64,000 nt of DNA from Gammaproteobacteria bacterium. Its GTDB lineage: Bacteria; Pseudomonadota; Gammaproteobacteria; Burkholderiales; Gallionellaceae. This document shows, in pieces, positions 25,376 to 35,191 of this stretch. Location: positions 1 to 64,000 of the forward strand of contig JAHJBC010000013.1 in NCBI GenBank assembly GCA_018813765.1, read 5' to 3'. Position 1 is the first letter of the stretch. The number at the start of each line of letters is the position of its first letter. Below the pieces are notes generated by a model. It worked only from the letters and a program-made list of their open reading frames with translations, was not told the origin of the DNA and did not search any database. The translations under genes and the position numbers were made by a program.

Positions 25376-26137
25376 ATGGATACTAAAACGCTGATCATTC
25401 CCGCTATCGACTTGAAGGACGGCCAATGCGTGCGCCTGCGCCAGGGCGTGATGGAGGGCGCGACCGTGTTCTCCGACGACCCTTCTGCAATGGCGAAGCA
25501 CTGGCTGGCACAGGGCGCACGTCGTCTGCATCTGGTCGACCTGAACGGCGCTTTTGCCGGCAAACCCAAGAACGAAGCGGCGGTGCGCGGCATCGTCGAG
25601 GCGGTGGGCAGCGAGATCCCGGTTCAGCTCGGCGGGGGCATCCGCGACCTGGAGACCATCGAGCGCTATCTCGACATCGGCGTGAGTTTCGTCATCATCG
25701 GCACCGCCGCGGTCAAAGTGCCGGGTTTCCTGCATGAAGCCTGCGACGCCTTCCCCGGACACATCATGGTCGGCCTCGACGCCAAGGGCGGCAAGGTCGC
25801 GGTGGACGGCTGGTCCAAACTTACCGGCCACGATGTGGCCGACCTGGCGCAGCGTTTCGAGGGCTACGGCGTGGAAGCGATCATCTATACCGACATCGGT
25901 CGCGACGGCATGATGAGCGGCGTGAACATCGAAGCGACTGTGGAACTGGCGCGGCCGCTGCATGTGCCGGTCATCGCCAGCGGTGGCATCACCAATCTCG
26001 ACGATGTGCGAAAGTTGTGTGCGGTGCGCAACGAGGGCATCACCGCAGCGATCACCGGTCGCGCCATCTACGAAGGTACGCTGGACTTCAAAGCGGCACA
26101 GGCGCTGGCGGACGAGCTGTCGCCCAAAGTGATCTGA
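25376..26137 (+). CDS. hisA: ProFAR isomerase
   Basis: HisA isomerises ProFAR to PRFAR by an Amadori rearrangement. The 253-residue beta/alpha barrel has the catalytic Asp in IPAIDLKDG, the second Asp region in [12 protein letters not shown], and phosphate-binding loops GGGI and ASGG. It shares origin with HisF. Its stop overlaps the hisF start by one base (TGATG), indicating coupling. Confidence 0.98.
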   Translation: MDTKTLIIPAIDLKDGQCVRLRQGVMEGATVFSDDPSAMAKHWLAQGARRLHLVDLNGAFAGKPKNEAAVRGIVEAVGSEIPVQLGGGIRDLETIERYLDIGVSFVIIGTAAVKVPGFLHEACDAFPGHIMVGLDAKGGKVAVDGWSKLTGHDVADLAQRFEGYGVEAIIYTDIGRDGMMSGVNIEATVELARPLHVPVIASGGITNLDDVRKLCAVRNEGITAAITGRAIYEGTLDFKAAQALADELSPKVI

Positions 26138-26895
26138 TGCTCGCCAAACGCATCATTCCCTGTCTCGATGTGACCGCCGGCCGGGTGGTCAAGGGCGTCA
26201 GCTTCGTCGAACTGCGCGACGCGGGCGACCCTGTGGAGATCGCCAAGCGCTATGACGATCAGGGCGCGGACGAGCTCACCTTCCTCGACATCACCGCCAG
26301 CTCCGACGACCGCGGCATCATCTTTCGCATCATCGAACAGGTGGCCGAGCAGGTGTTCATTCCGCTGACCGTGGGCGGCGGCGTGCGCGAGGTGGGCGAT
26401 GTGCGCAACCTGCTCAACGCGGGCGCGGACAAGGTCAGCATCAACACCTCGGCGGTGACTAATCCGCAACTGGTGGCCGATGCTTCGGCGCGTTACGGTT
26501 CGCAGTGCATCGTGGTCGCCATCGACGCCAAGCAGGTGGCAGCGGGCAAGTGGGAAGTGTTTACCCATGGCGGCCGCAAAGCAACCGGGCTGGATGCGGT
26601 GGAGTGGGCGAAGAAGATGCAAACTCTGGGCGCGGGCGAGATATTGCTGACCAGCATGGATCAGGACGGGCAGAAAAAAGGTTTCGACCTTGCGCTCACG
26701 CGCGCGGTCACCGACGCGCTGGAGATCCCGGTGATTGCCAGCGGAGGCGTGGGCAATCTGCAACACCTCGCCGACGGCGTGAAGATCGGCGGCGCCGATG
26801 CGGTGCTGGCGGCAAGCATCTTCCATTTCGGCGAATATACGGTGCAGCAGGCCAAGCAATACATGGCCAAGCAAGGAATAGAAGTCAGACTATGA
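26137..26895 (+). CDS. hisF: Imidazole glycerol phosphate synthase, cyclase subunit
   Basis: HisF closes the imidazole ring, using ammonia from HisH and PRFAR from HisA, and releases AICAR. The 252-residue barrel begins [20 protein letters not shown] with the catalytic Asp, and has the second Asp in [15 protein letters not shown]. The ATG at 26137 overlaps the hisA stop; longer in-frame sequence upstream is within hisA. The ATGA at its end starts hisI. Confidence 0.98.
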   Translation: MLAKRIIPCLDVTAGRVVKGVSFVELRDAGDPVEIAKRYDDQGADELTFLDITASSDDRGIIFRIIEQVAEQVFIPLTVGGGVREVGDVRNLLNAGADKVSINTSAVTNPQLVADASARYGSQCIVVAIDAKQVAAGKWEVFTHGGRKATGLDAVEWAKKMQTLGAGEILLTSMDQDGQKKGFDLALTRAVTDALEIPVIASGGVGNLQHLADGVKIGGADAVLAASIFHFGEYTVQQAKQYMAKQGIEVRL

Positions 26896-27281
26896 CTGAA
26901 TCGTGGCTCAACAAAATCAATTGGTCGGCAGACGGCCTGGTTCCCGCCATCGCGCAGGACGCTGCCACCGGCCGCGTGCTGATGGTGGCGTGGATGGACC
27001 GCGAGGCGCTCAGGCGCACCGTGGAAACCGGCGAGGCGATATACTGGTCGCGTTCGCGCAAGAAGCTGTGGCACAAGGGCGAAGAATCCGGCCACACGCA
27101 GAAGGTGAAAGAATTGCGCATTGATTGCGACGCGGATGTGGTCCTGTTGCAGATCGAGCAGAAGGGCGGCATCGCCTGTCACACCGGGCGCGAGAGCTGT
27201 TTCTACAGCAAGCTGGTGGATGGCGCATGGGTGGAGACCGATGCGGTGCTGAAAGACCCGGAAGAGATATATAAGAAATGA
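26892..27281 (+). CDS. hisI: Phosphoribosyl-AMP cyclohydrolase
   Basis: HisI opens the adenine ring of PR-AMP. The 129-residue protein is the single-domain form. Metal ligands appear in [22 protein letters not shown] and in the C-terminal [10 protein letters not shown] motif (split here for length: DCDAD, then CHTGRESC). It overlaps hisF (ATGA) and hisE (ATGA). In many bacteria hisI and hisE are fused; here they are separate, as is common in betaproteobacteria. Confidence 0.97.
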   Translation: MTESWLNKINWSADGLVPAIAQDAATGRVLMVAWMDREALRRTVETGEAIYWSRSRKKLWHKGEESGHTQKVKELRIDCDADVVLLQIEQKGGIACHTGRESCFYSKLVDGAWVETDAVLKDPEEIYKK

Positions 27282-27595
27282 GCAACGACATACTGCAAAA
27301 GCTGACCGGGACGCTGGAGGCGCGCAAGGGCGCGGCACCCGAGTCTTCCTATGTCGCCAAGCTGTATGCCAAGGGCGATGATGCCATCTTGAAGAAGGTG
27401 ATCGAGGAGGCGGGCGAGGTGTTGCTGGCAGCCAAGGATGCGGACAAACAGCATCTGGTGTATGAAGTGGCCGACCTGTGGTTCCACACGCTGGTGCTGC
27501 TGGCGCACAAGGGATTGAGTGCAGACGATGTGCTGCAGGAACTGGCACGCCGCGAAGGTGTGTCGGGTATCACAGAGAAAGCGAGCCGGAAATGA
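27278..27595 (+). CDS. hisE: Phosphoribosyl-ATP pyrophosphatase
   Basis: HisE hydrolyses PR-ATP to PR-AMP. The 105-residue MazG-like all-helical protein shows [20 protein letters not shown] and [11 protein letters not shown], with the metal-binding Glu residues, then YEVADLWFH. It is coupled to hisI upstream and to hinT downstream by 4-bp overlaps (ATGA). Confidence 0.97.
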   Translation: MSNDILQKLTGTLEARKGAAPESSYVAKLYAKGDDAILKKVIEEAGEVLLAAKDADKQHLVYEVADLWFHTLVLLAHKGLSADDVLQELARREGVSGITEKASRK

Positions 27596-27942
27596 GCGAC
27601 AACTGTCTGTTCTGCAAGATCGCCCGCGGCGAGATACCGAGCAGGAAGGTGTATGAGGATGACGATGTGTACGCCTTTCACGACATCAACCCGGTCGCGC
27701 CCGTGCATTTCATGCTGATCCCGAAACAGCATTTTGCCTCTTTGCTTGATGCTGAGGAGAAGCATGCGGCCCTGCTCGGCAAGATGCTGTTGCTGGCGCC
27801 CAAGCTGGCACGCGAACAGGGGCTGGAGAACGGCTTCCGTACTGTTATCAACTCTGGCCGCGGCGGCGGGCAGGAAGTGTTCCACCTGCATATACACGTC
27901 ATCGGCGGCGGCAACATCCCGCCGATGGTCAAACGGGATTAA
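27592..27942 (+). CDS. hinT: HIT family purine phosphoramidase-like protein
   Basis: HinT-type proteins hydrolyse adenosine phosphoramidates and acyl-AMP. The 116-residue protein has the histidine triad HLHIHV followed by IGGG, and the N-terminal zinc-type [13 protein letters not shown]. The start at 27592 overlaps the hisE stop; longer in-frame sequence upstream lies in hisE. The his-hinT-tat order is a familiar betaproteobacterial arrangement, which gives weight to the identification. Confidence 0.95.
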   Translation: MSDNCLFCKIARGEIPSRKVYEDDDVYAFHDINPVAPVHFMLIPKQHFASLLDAEEKHAALLGKMLLLAPKLAREQGLENGFRTVINSGRGGGQEVFHLHIHVIGGGNIPPMVKRD

Positions 27943-27956
27943 ACGAGGAGTACGAA

Positions 27957-28160
27957 ATGGGATCGTTAAGTATCTGGCACTGGTTGATCGTGTTGCTGGT
28001 CGTAGTGCTGGTGTTCGGCACCAAGAAACTGCGCAACATCGGCAGCGACCTGGGCGGCGCGGTGAAGGGTTTCAAGGAAGGCATGAAGAACGAGGAAGAT
28101 GCCGCCAAGCCGCAGGACCCCAAGGTCATCGAAGGCGAAGTGAAGGACAAGACGAAGTAG
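27957..28160 (+). CDS. tatA: Twin-arginine translocase subunit TatA
   Basis: TatA forms the variable-size pore of the Tat export system. The 67-residue protein has the N-terminal membrane helix ([18 protein letters not shown]), the [20 protein letters not shown] hinge and amphipathic helix, and a charged tail. A strong ribosome binding site (ACGAGGAG) precedes the ATG. tatB and tatC normally follow in this context, but a terminator and the glycan island come next instead. The Rieske protein encoded further along has a Tat-type signal, so a complete Tat system must exist somewhere. Confidence 0.95.
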   Translation: MGSLSIWHWLIVLLVVVLVFGTKKLRNIGSDLGGAVKGFKEGMKNEEDAAKPQDPKVIEGEVKDKTK

Positions 28161-28603
28161 TCGGCCCCCCCCTGCATCACTGCTATCGCCTGTCGGAAAG
28201 TGATTCCGGTGCTGCGATTAGAGACGCGCAAGGCCAGAAGCATTCAAAACAAAACGCCCCGATGCACCAGCATCGGGGCGTTTTGTTTTGAGCTGATCAC
28301 CCGCAGGCAGGGCGGTTGGTGAAACTCCCTGCCATTGGTTGTCTGGCTACGTCAACCTGGGTGATGGCATAGACCGTTTGGCATATTGACCACGTAATGA
28401 TTGCGGGTTAGGTTGTGGGCAACACTCCAACGTTTCCTCACTGAACCATGTCTACTCAACCTTGGACACAACTGATTGTGATGTCGCAATATTTGATCTT
28501 CGCCCTTGATTGTTGTCATTTGCAAACAACTGCATGACCGGGACTCGTTACTTCGAGCCGCTGCATATCAGGCATCAAGCTGTCTTACTCAACAGGGAAA
28601 AGC
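28161..28603. other. Intergenic region without a gene
   Basis: After tatA comes a C8 run (28165-28172), then the strong terminator at 28245-28290. A weak 7-bp hairpin (GGCAGGG at 28306 with CCCTGCC at 28327) follows. I see no open frame of quality, no remnant of tatB or tatC, and no convincing promoter for the lipoprotein gene. Confidence 0.6.
28245..28290 (+). terminator. Rho-independent terminator after tatA
   Basis: A perfect 21-bp stem, with arms 28245-28265 and 28270-28290 around loop ACCA, contains the G+C core CGCCCCGATGC/GCATCGGGGCG and ends in TTTTGTTTTG. It would end the his-hinT-tatA transcript and, being symmetrical, could also work from the other side. Confidence 0.9.
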
Positions 28604-30340
28604 ATGCCGAACAACGCTACTTTCGTTTCAAGGTTGCTACAGGGCATTCTTTACGCAGTATTGTTCGCCATTACCGGACTCGCCTCGTGCGGCGGCAGTG
28701 TGTCCTCCTCTGACGACCCTTCTGACCCTAACACTCCTCCTCCCGTTCCCACTCCCGCTGCTATCGCGGACGTGGCGGCAGAATGGGCCGCGACCGCCTA
28801 TCGATCCGGCACGATCACTCACTATTGTGATTGCGGGACAGGTGCGGAAATCGATTGCCAACCGGGTGCTGATGGAAACTCCGGTACGGCAGCATCCCCG
28901 AAACAGACGATTGCCTCGGCAATCGCAACGCTGAATGCTGCAGCGAGCGGCGAAACGGTGGCGCTTTGTCAGGGTGGCGCATTCGATGCTCTTTCCGGAT
29001 TTAACATTACGCGATCCGGTTGTGCTGTTGGTACTACCTGTGTAGATCTGCGCGAATACGCGCCGACTACGTTTCCCGGAACTGCAAAACCCATCATCAA
29101 CCATCCAACATCCGGCACGTCCCTGTTTACAGTCAATGGCAATCTTGGCGGCGTCCGTTTTCTCAACCTGACGTTGAATGGGAATAACGGCGTGAGAGGA
29201 AATGATAACGCCGGCTTCTTTTTCTACGATGGCGCACACGACGTGATCATGGGCAATCTTGATATGAACAACTTCGACACCGCAGTTTACAACGCGGGCG
29301 GCAACCCCGGTGTGGTGAGAACGAGCAATATCAAACTTACCGGCAGCAGAATCACTAATAGCCGGACGATGGGCTTTCTAGGTGCGGGTATTAATGCTGA
29401 CATTTCCTACAACTACTGGGACGGGAACGGAAGTTCCGATTCAAGGGAACATACGATCTACCTGTCAGCAGCACAGCACGTGACGAACATGCAACTTGTC
29501 GGGAACTATGTTCGTGGTCAATATGGCCCTACTTGCCTGGGCGCCCCGATTGTCGCTCATGTGGCAGTCGACGGTCTGCTCGTTGCCTACAACACGGTTG
29601 AAATTGACGCGGCCGAAACCACAAGCGGTTGCTGGGGAATTGAATTTGACAATGTTACCGGCGACCCTGACGCAGTGTATCACCGCAGAGCCACGTTCTC
29701 CGGTAACACTGTCATCAATGGCGGGAATAGAGGACTCACGATTACAACCTGCCCGGATTGCATAATAGAGAACAATATTATTGTACAAGACTGGCCATAC
29801 TCTTTTGAACTAATGGGCATAAATGTACCGTCTCAAGCAGCAAAAATTGCACAAGGTGATGATGTGAATACGCGGAATATCATCAGGAATAATACGGTGT
29901 GGTTTGGCCCCAACACCCTGAATGGTGGTATTGGAATCAGGGTTGGCCTTGAGGGGATAGGACATATCGTGGCCAACAACACCGTCTACTTCGGCGCGAC
30001 TTCCGGCGGGTCACAGGGGATTGATTGCTACGACTACGGGCTTGCGCTGACAGATTACGCATTCATCAACAACAACCATTGTTACTCGGCCGCTGCCTCG
30101 TATGAATGGGTAAACGGCAGAGGCTCGCTTGCATCGTGGCAGACCTATGCTACGGCTCGTGGATTCGATTCCGCATCCATTGAGGGGGATGCCCCGATGT
30201 TTACTGCGGTCGGCACCGATTTCACACCTGGAGCCGGCTCGCCACTCATTGGCGCCGGCAGCAACGCGAACAAATCAACCCTGGATATTACCGGTGCGAC
30301 ACGGCCATCTCCTCCTGCCATAGGAGCTTTTGAGCCCTGA
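28604..30340 (+). CDS. Predicted lipoprotein with right-handed parallel beta-helix
   Basis: The 578-residue protein has a signal peptide ending in a lipobox (TGLASC, Cys about residue 29), then a Ser/Asp/Pro spacer, so it should be a lipid-anchored envelope protein. The rest is rich in Asn and short repeats of the NNTV, GNTV, NNIIV type spaced at about one coil, typical of parallel beta-helix proteins that bind or cleave polysaccharides. It ends SPLIGAGS and IGAFEP, common at the end of such helices. No catalytic motif is recognised. The neighbourhood suggests a role with surface glycan. It is A+T-richer than the core genes. Confidence 0.75.
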   Translation: MPNNATFVSRLLQGILYAVLFAITGLASCGGSVSSSDDPSDPNTPPPVPTPAAIADVAAEWAATAYRSGTITHYCDCGTGAEIDCQPGADGNSGTAASPKQTIASAIATLNAAASGETVALCQGGAFDALSGFNITRSGCAVGTTCVDLREYAPTTFPGTAKPIINHPTSGTSLFTVNGNLGGVRFLNLTLNGNNGVRGNDNAGFFFYDGAHDVIMGNLDMNNFDTAVYNAGGNPGVVRTSNIKLTGSRITNSRTMGFLGAGINADISYNYWDGNGSSDSREHTIYLSAAQHVTNMQLVGNYVRGQYGPTCLGAPIVAHVAVDGLLVAYNTVEIDAAETTSGCWGIEFDNVTGDPDAVYHRRATFSGNTVINGGNRGLTITTCPDCIIENNIIVQDWPYSFELMGINVPSQAAKIAQGDDVNTRNIIRNNTVWFGPNTLNGGIGIRVGLEGIGHIVANNTVYFGATSGGSQGIDCYDYGLALTDYAFINNNHCYSAAASYEWVNGRGSLASWQTYATARGFDSASIEGDAPMFTAVGTDFTPGAGSPLIGAGSNANKSTLDITGATRPSPPAIGAFEP

Positions 30341-30360
30341 TGGGCGGTGCTGTCCACTCA

Positions 30361-30370
30361 GGGGGGGGGG
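30361..30370. repeat. G10 homopolymer tract
   Basis: Ten consecutive G residues lie between the lipoprotein stop (30340) and the promoter of the TPR glycosyltransferase (30441). Tracts of this length are prone to slippage. The tract is outside any coding frame and about 70 bp upstream of the -35, so an effect on expression would have to be indirect. Confidence 0.7.
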
Positions 30371-30440
30371 CCAAATCTGCCTGATCGATTTGTTTGCCAG
30401 AGCAATATCCAGCAGCTCAATTCGTAACTTGTATTTGTGT

Positions 30441-30469
30441 TTTACAGCTTTCGGGGCAGGTCGCATAAT
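30441..30469 (+). promoter_or_regulatory. Sigma-70 promoter of the TPR glycosyltransferase
   Basis: TTTACA (30441-30446) and CATAAT (30464-30469) each match the consensus at five of six positions, with the ideal 17-bp spacing. Transcription would start near 30476, about 20 nt before the ATG at 30497. This also argues against the in-frame ATG at 30437. Confidence 0.65.
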
Positions 30470-30496
30470 CCACCAAGTTTTCCAATACAATACTTG

Positions 30497-32974
30497 ATGA
30501 CTGCCGATACCACACTTCAAGCTCCTGCAATGTTGAGCGCCGAACCTGAATTGCTTCAGGCCATAGCTCATCATCAGGCCGGGCAGTTGCAGGAGGCAGA
30601 ACGTCTCTATCGCGATATCCTGCAACTCCATCCGCAGCATGCGGAAGCGAACCACAACCTGGGCGTGCTGACTGTGCAGAGGAAACAACCTGAGCAGGGG
30701 CTGCCGCATCTTCTCGCTGCGCTGGAGGCCGATCCGGCCGAGGGACGATACTGGCTGGACTATATTGATGCCCTGATCCAGGCCGGACAGGCGCAGGCCG
30801 CACGCGAAGTGCTGCAGATCGCGCGGCAGCAGGGATTGCAGGGGGAAGCGGCGGATGCACTGGCAGCCCGGCTGGGTGGTGCGGAGCGGCAATCGGCAGG
30901 CCAGGCAACCAAACAGAAAGCACCCACTGCGCAGGAGGTCGACGCGCTGGCAGCGTTGTTCAACCAAGGGCGCTTGAGCGAGGCAGAGTTACAGGCGCAG
31001 GCGCTCACGCAACGTTTTCCGCAGCACGGTTTCGGCTGGAAGGTGCTGGGGCTGGCGTTGAAGCAACAGGGGCGCAACGCCGATGCGCTGACGCCCATGC
31101 AGAAAGCGGCGGTGCTGTCGCCCAAAGAGGCGGATGCGCACAGCAACTTGGGCGTCACCTTGCACGACCTAGGGCGCTTGGCGGAAGCGGAAGCCAGCTA
31201 CCGGCGAGCGCTGAAGCTGAAGCCGGATTACGCCGACGCGCATTGCAACCTCGGCACCCTGTTGCAGGAGATGGGGCGGTTGGACGAAGCGGAGACCGAG
31301 TTGCGCCGCGCGCTGAAGATCAATCCCGGGATGGCCGAGGCGCATTACAACCTGGGCAATGCGCTACGGTCGAGCGGACGGCTGGCGGAAGCGGCGGACA
31401 GTTACCGCAAGGCGCTACAGCTCGAACCGGCGTATGTGCAGGCTTGCTGCAATCTCGGTGCGGTGCTCAGCGATCTGGCTCAGTTGGATGAAGCCGAGAT
31501 GACGCTGCGCCGTGCACTGGAACTCAAACCGGACCATGTCGAGGCGCACAGCAACCTGGGCAACACGCTCAAGGAACTGGGGCGACTGGGCGAGGCCGAG
31601 GTCAGCTATCGGCGTGCGCTGGAATTGAAACCGGACATCACCGAGCTGCACAACAACCTGGGCATCCTGTTGCAGGATACCGGACGGCTGACCGAGGCTG
31701 CGGCGGAATACCGGCGCGCGCTGGCAATCAAACCCGATTACTTCAAGGCGCACAGCAATCTGCTGTTCCTGCTCAACTACGATCCCGAAGTCGATGCCGA
31801 AGTGGCGTTCGCCGAAGCGAAGTCTTATGGTGAGCGCGTGGCGAAGCAGGTCACCAAGCGTTATGCGAAATGGCCTTGCACGAAACAGACCAAGCGCCTG
31901 CGCATCGGTTTCGTGTCGGGCGATCTGCGCAACCATCCGGTCGGTTATTTTCTGGAGAATCTGTTGCGGCATTTCGACAGGGAATCGTTCGAGTTGTACG
32001 CCTATCCCACCGACAGCTGGACGGACGAAATGACGCTGCGCCTCAAGTCGCATTTTGCCCAGTGGAAGCCGCTGTATGGTCTGGGCGACGAAGCTGCCGC
32101 AAAACTGGTGCACGGCGATGGTGTACACATCCTGATCGACCTGTCCGGCCATTCACGTTTCAACCGCCTGCCCATGTTTGCGTGGAAACCGGCGCCGGTA
32201 CAGGTGGCCTGGCTTGGCTATTTCGCCACCACCGGCGTGGCCGAGATGGATTACCTGATCGCCGATGCGGTGACGCTGCCGGAATCGGAAGAGAGATATT
32301 TCACCGAAAAGATATTGCGCCTGCCGGAGACGCGACTGTGCTTCACCCCGCCGGAAGTTGCAGTAGAGGTGTCGCCACTCCCCGCGTTGAAGAATGGCTA
32401 CGTCACCTTCGGTTGCTTCAACAACCTGGCCAAGATCAACGATGGCGTCGTTGCGCTGTGGTCGCGCGTGCTGGTTTCAGTGCCGGACAGCCGTCTGTTC
32501 CTCAAATCAAAACAGTTGGGCGATGAATTGGTGCGGCGATACACCCTTGAGCGTTTCGCGAAGCACGGTATCGATGCGCAGCGGCTGATGCTGGAAGGCG
32601 CGGAATCGCGCGAGCGGTATTTTGCGGCCTATCAGCGTGTGGACATCGCGCTCGATCCGTTCCCCTATCCGGGCGGCACCACCACGGTGGAGAGCCTGTG
32701 GATGGGGGTGCCGGTGCTGAACCTGAGCGGCGAGTCTTTCCTGTTCAGACAGGGGGCGGGGTTCCTGACGAACGCGGGTCTTGCAGAGTGGGTCGCCGCA
32801 TCGCAGGAGGAATATGTGGCCAAGGCCATGAGCTTCGCATCCGACCTCGACCGGCTGGCTGCGCTGCGCGCCGGGTTGCGGCAGCAGGCGGGATCCTCTC
32901 CCCTCATGGATGGCAAGCGGTTCGCAGGATACTTCGCCGAAGCCCTGCAAGGGATGTGGCGGCAGGTGCAGTGA
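30497..32974 (+). CDS. TPR repeat protein with GT41 (SPINDLY/OGT-like) glycosyltransferase domain
   Basis: The 825-residue protein has an N-terminal TPR array (about nine 34-residue repeats, to about residue 435; e.g. AEAHYNLGNALRSSGRLAEA). A GT41 catalytic domain of the O-GlcNAc transferase type follows. Matching motifs are LRIGFVSGDLRNHPVG, ILIDLSGHSRFNRLPMFAWK, PAPVQVAWLGYFATTG and the nucleotide-sugar site PYPGGTTTVESLWMGVPVL. It is probably cytoplasmic, with the TPR part choosing a protein acceptor. In Caulobacter the TPR-glycosyltransferase FlmG modifies flagellin; a similar role here is inference supported by the nearby neuB gene and flagellin. It has no signal peptide. Confidence 0.9.
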   Translation: MTADTTLQAPAMLSAEPELLQAIAHHQAGQLQEAERLYRDILQLHPQHAEANHNLGVLTVQRKQPEQGLPHLLAALEADPAEGRYWLDYIDALIQAGQAQAAREVLQIARQQGLQGEAADALAARLGGAERQSAGQATKQKAPTAQEVDALAALFNQGRLSEAELQAQALTQRFPQHGFGWKVLGLALKQQGRNADALTPMQKAAVLSPKEADAHSNLGVTLHDLGRLAEAEASYRRALKLKPDYADAHCNLGTLLQEMGRLDEAETELRRALKINPGMAEAHYNLGNALRSSGRLAEAADSYRKALQLEPAYVQACCNLGAVLSDLAQLDEAEMTLRRALELKPDHVEAHSNLGNTLKELGRLGEAEVSYRRALELKPDITELHNNLGILLQDTGRLTEAAAEYRRALAIKPDYFKAHSNLLFLLNYDPEVDAEVAFAEAKSYGERVAKQVTKRYAKWPCTKQTKRLRIGFVSGDLRNHPVGYFLENLLRHFDRESFELYAYPTDSWTDEMTLRLKSHFAQWKPLYGLGDEAAAKLVHGDGVHILIDLSGHSRFNRLPMFAWKPAPVQVAWLGYFATTGVAEMDYLIADAVTLPESEERYFTEKILRLPETRLCFTPPEVAVEVSPLPALKNGYVTFGCFNNLAKINDGVVALWSRVLVSVPDSRLFLKSKQLGDELVRRYTLERFAKHGIDAQRLMLEGAESRERYFAAYQRVDIALDPFPYPGGTTTVESLWMGVPVLNLSGESFLFRQGAGFLTNAGLAEWVAASQEEYVAKAMSFASDLDRLAALRAGLRQQAGSSPLMDGKRFAGYFAEALQGMWRQVQ

Positions 32975-32983
32975 TTGCGTTGC

Positions 32984-33874
32984 TCAGCGGACCTTTCCGG
33001 TCCGCTCCCTGAAGGTCTGCTGGGTGAGGTCGATGAACCGCTGTATCGTCAGGCGCGCGTGGTCATGCTGGCGCTGTACGTTCAGGTTCTTCAACGTCTC
33101 TTTTGCGCGCGCCAGTGCCTGATCGTCCGTGCCGATCTCCACTCCGGGCCCGGTCAGCTCGCTGAAGCTGTAGTTCTGCGTGAGATAATCGGACGGTACC
33201 ATCACCACCGGACAGCCGCACTGCAACGCCTCGGATACGATGGCGGAAGGTTCGTAGGTGTACAGCACTTCGGAGCGCCGCAGTATCTCGGCGATCTCCT
33301 CATGGCTGCGCGGGATGTCCTGGCACAGACTGGTGGCGCCTTGCGCGTGGTGTGTTAGTTTGCCGCCGAAGAACAGGTATTTGTGCGCGTAATAGCACGC
33401 GCCCTGGCGCCGGTTCAGGTAGGTCTGGTCCCAGTCGTTGAAGATGCGGCCGTTGACCGCCGGGATATAGAGCGGATGCGTCACCGCACCTTCAGGCGCG
33501 TATTTCTGCTGGTAAACGAACAGCAGTTCGTCGGGATGATGTACGGCATCACCACCGATGTGCCCCGGCTTGTTCAGCAGCCAGCGTGCCACCACCGGCG
33601 CCTGCATGGGATTGCCCTGTACGATCTCGGGATAGATGGCGATGGGCAGGCGGCCGATGCTGGCATGCCTCAGCATGACCTCTTCCGTCAGTTGCGGCGA
33701 GCGCAAGTAGGGGCTGGTCACATTGGCGAAGATATAGGCCTCCTCCCCCAGTTCGTTCAGTGTGTGGCACAGGTAGTGCAGCACGCGCACCCCGGCGGAT
33801 TGCTGGCGATAATCGAGCCCGTAGATGTAGTAGGGGGCGTTGAGCGAGCTGAAGAACGAGATCTTTCTGTCCAC
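32984..33874 (-). CDS. Predicted glycosyltransferase (GT-B type)
   Basis: The 296-residue protein begins MDRKISFFSSLNAPYYIYGL. It has an N-terminal half with an early sugar-acceptor motif (QQSAGVRVLHYLCHTLNELG) and a C-terminal half with VLYTYEPSAIVSEALQCGCP, which resembles the nucleotide-sugar site of GT4/GT-B enzymes. It is shorter than most GT4 enzymes. It is transcribed against its neighbours, with its 3' end 9 bp from the end of the TPR glycosyltransferase, and divergently from the methyltransferase gene. Donor and acceptor are unknown. Confidence 0.75.
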   Translation of the reverse strand: MDRKISFFSSLNAPYYIYGLDYRQQSAGVRVLHYLCHTLNELGEEAYIFANVTSPYLRSPQLTEEVMLRHASIGRLPIAIYPEIVQGNPMQAPVVARWLLNKPGHIGGDAVHHPDELLFVYQQKYAPEGAVTHPLYIPAVNGRIFNDWDQTYLNRRQGACYYAHKYLFFGGKLTHHAQGATSLCQDIPRSHEEIAEILRRSEVLYTYEPSAIVSEALQCGCPVVMVPSDYLTQNYSFSELTGPGVEIGTDDQALARAKETLKNLNVQRQHDHARLTIQRFIDLTQQTFRERTGKVR

Positions 33875-33929
33875 GGGGCCTTCCTTGCGCGGGAACTGGT
33901 TGCAGGGGGTGACACTGTCCGATTCTACT

Positions 33930-33935
33930 ATAATG
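33930..33935 (+). promoter_or_regulatory. Possible -10 element upstream of the methyltransferase-GT2 run
   Basis: TATAAT (33930-33935) is a perfect -10 hexamer in the divergent gap 33875-34034. No matching -35 is seen at 16-18 bp, so the site is tentative. It lies about 100 bp before the ATG at 34035. Confidence 0.35.
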
Positions 33936-34034
33936 CCCCGGCGCTAAACTTTATCCGGTTAGTGACGACAATATATCGACCGTATGCGCCAAACAGACCG
34001 CGGCGCTTACTTATCGCGTGGGACCCGAGTGTTT

Positions 34035-35186
34035 ATGAGAACCTGTGAGATCTGTTCCGGAACAAGTTTGCGACAACTGCACAGGCAGGCTTTCGTCATT
34101 CCCGGTGCCAAAGCGTTCGGGCACTATACCGTCGTGTGCTGCGAGGACTGCGGCTTCGTCTACGCCGATGACATCCCGCCCCAGCCGGTGCAGGACGATT
34201 ACTACGAGTCTTCCGGCAGGCACCTGCATGCGGCCAAGGTCCCCGCCGGACTGGCCGAGGCGCACAAGGCATTCTTCGATTTCATCACCGCTCATCTCCC
34301 CCGACTCGCCAAGGAAGCCGCCATCCTCGATATCGGCAGTTCGATGGGCCACTTCCTGAACCTGTTCCGGCAGTCCGGTCATCGCAACCTGCTCGGGCTG
34401 GAGCCTTCCGCTGCCGCGAGTGAACTGGCGAAGGAGACCTATGACATCGAGGTGGTTCCTGCGGCGCTGGAAGACTTCCAGCCGGGGAAACGCTTCAGCC
34501 TGATCTCGATGTGCGGAGTGCTGGAGCACCTGGTGGCCCTGGATGAGGCGCTGGGGCGGATGGATGGTTTGTTGGCGCAGGATGGGCACGTGTTCATCGC
34601 GGTGCCCGATGCCGGCAGTTTCGGTGCGCAGCCGCCGCGCGAGCCGTTCCTCGAGTTCGCGCTGGAGCATATCAATTTCTTCACCGGCGACAGCTTGGAC
34701 AACCTGTTCGGCAAGCACGGACTCAAGCGGGTCGCGGCTGTCTCGCAGTGGAACGATTTCTATGCCAACCGCTACTTGCTGGTGCTGTATGCGCGCGGGG
34801 AGAAGCGCCAGTGGATCACCGATCCGCAGGGTGCGGAAAGCGTTGCGCGATACGTGAGACTGTCGCAGGAAGTGTTGTCCTCTGTGGCACAGAAGATCGC
34901 AGTGCTGGCGGATTCAGGCGTGCCGCTCATCGTCTGGGGCGCAGGTTCACTGGCGCAGCGTTTGTGCGCCACCACCCGCCTGCCGGAATGCAATCTGCTT
35001 GCCTTCGTCGATTCCAATGTCCAGTTGCTCGGCAGCAAGATGCTGGACATCCCCATCCATGCCCCTGGCTGGATCGACGGGCATCGTGACGCCAGCATCC
35101 TGGTTGCCAGCTATGTGTACGGCAAGGAGATCAGGGATCGACTGAGCGCCGATTTCGACTGGAAGGCCCCCATCATCCTCATCTGA
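34035..35186 (+). CDS. SAM-dependent C-methyltransferase-like protein with C-terminal Rossmann module
   Basis: The 383-residue protein has three parts. An N-terminal zinc-binding segment (CEIC at 4-7 and CCEDC near 39) comes first. A class I SAM domain follows (ILDIGSSMGHFLNLF, then CGVLEHL). A C-terminal Rossmann-like module (LIVWGAGSLAQRL, FVDSN, IHAPGW) ends it. This layout matches sugar C-methyltransferases that act on nucleotide-linked deoxysugars. The start at 34035 begins with the zinc motif; an upstream in-frame ATG at 33984 adds unlikely sequence. The GT2 gene follows 5 bp later. The C-terminal module is also found in the GT2 product and in the methyltransferase at 41874. Confidence 0.85.
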   Translation: MRTCEICSGTSLRQLHRQAFVIPGAKAFGHYTVVCCEDCGFVYADDIPPQPVQDDYYESSGRHLHAAKVPAGLAEAHKAFFDFITAHLPRLAKEAAILDIGSSMGHFLNLFRQSGHRNLLGLEPSAAASELAKETYDIEVVPAALEDFQPGKRFSLISMCGVLEHLVALDEALGRMDGLLAQDGHVFIAVPDAGSFGAQPPREPFLEFALEHINFFTGDSLDNLFGKHGLKRVAAVSQWNDFYANRYLLVLYARGEKRQWITDPQGAESVARYVRLSQEVLSSVAQKIAVLADSGVPLIVWGAGSLAQRLCATTRLPECNLLAFVDSNVQLLGSKMLDIPIHAPGWIDGHRDASILVASYVYGKEIRDRLSADFDWKAPIILI

Positions 35187-35191
35187 CCGCC

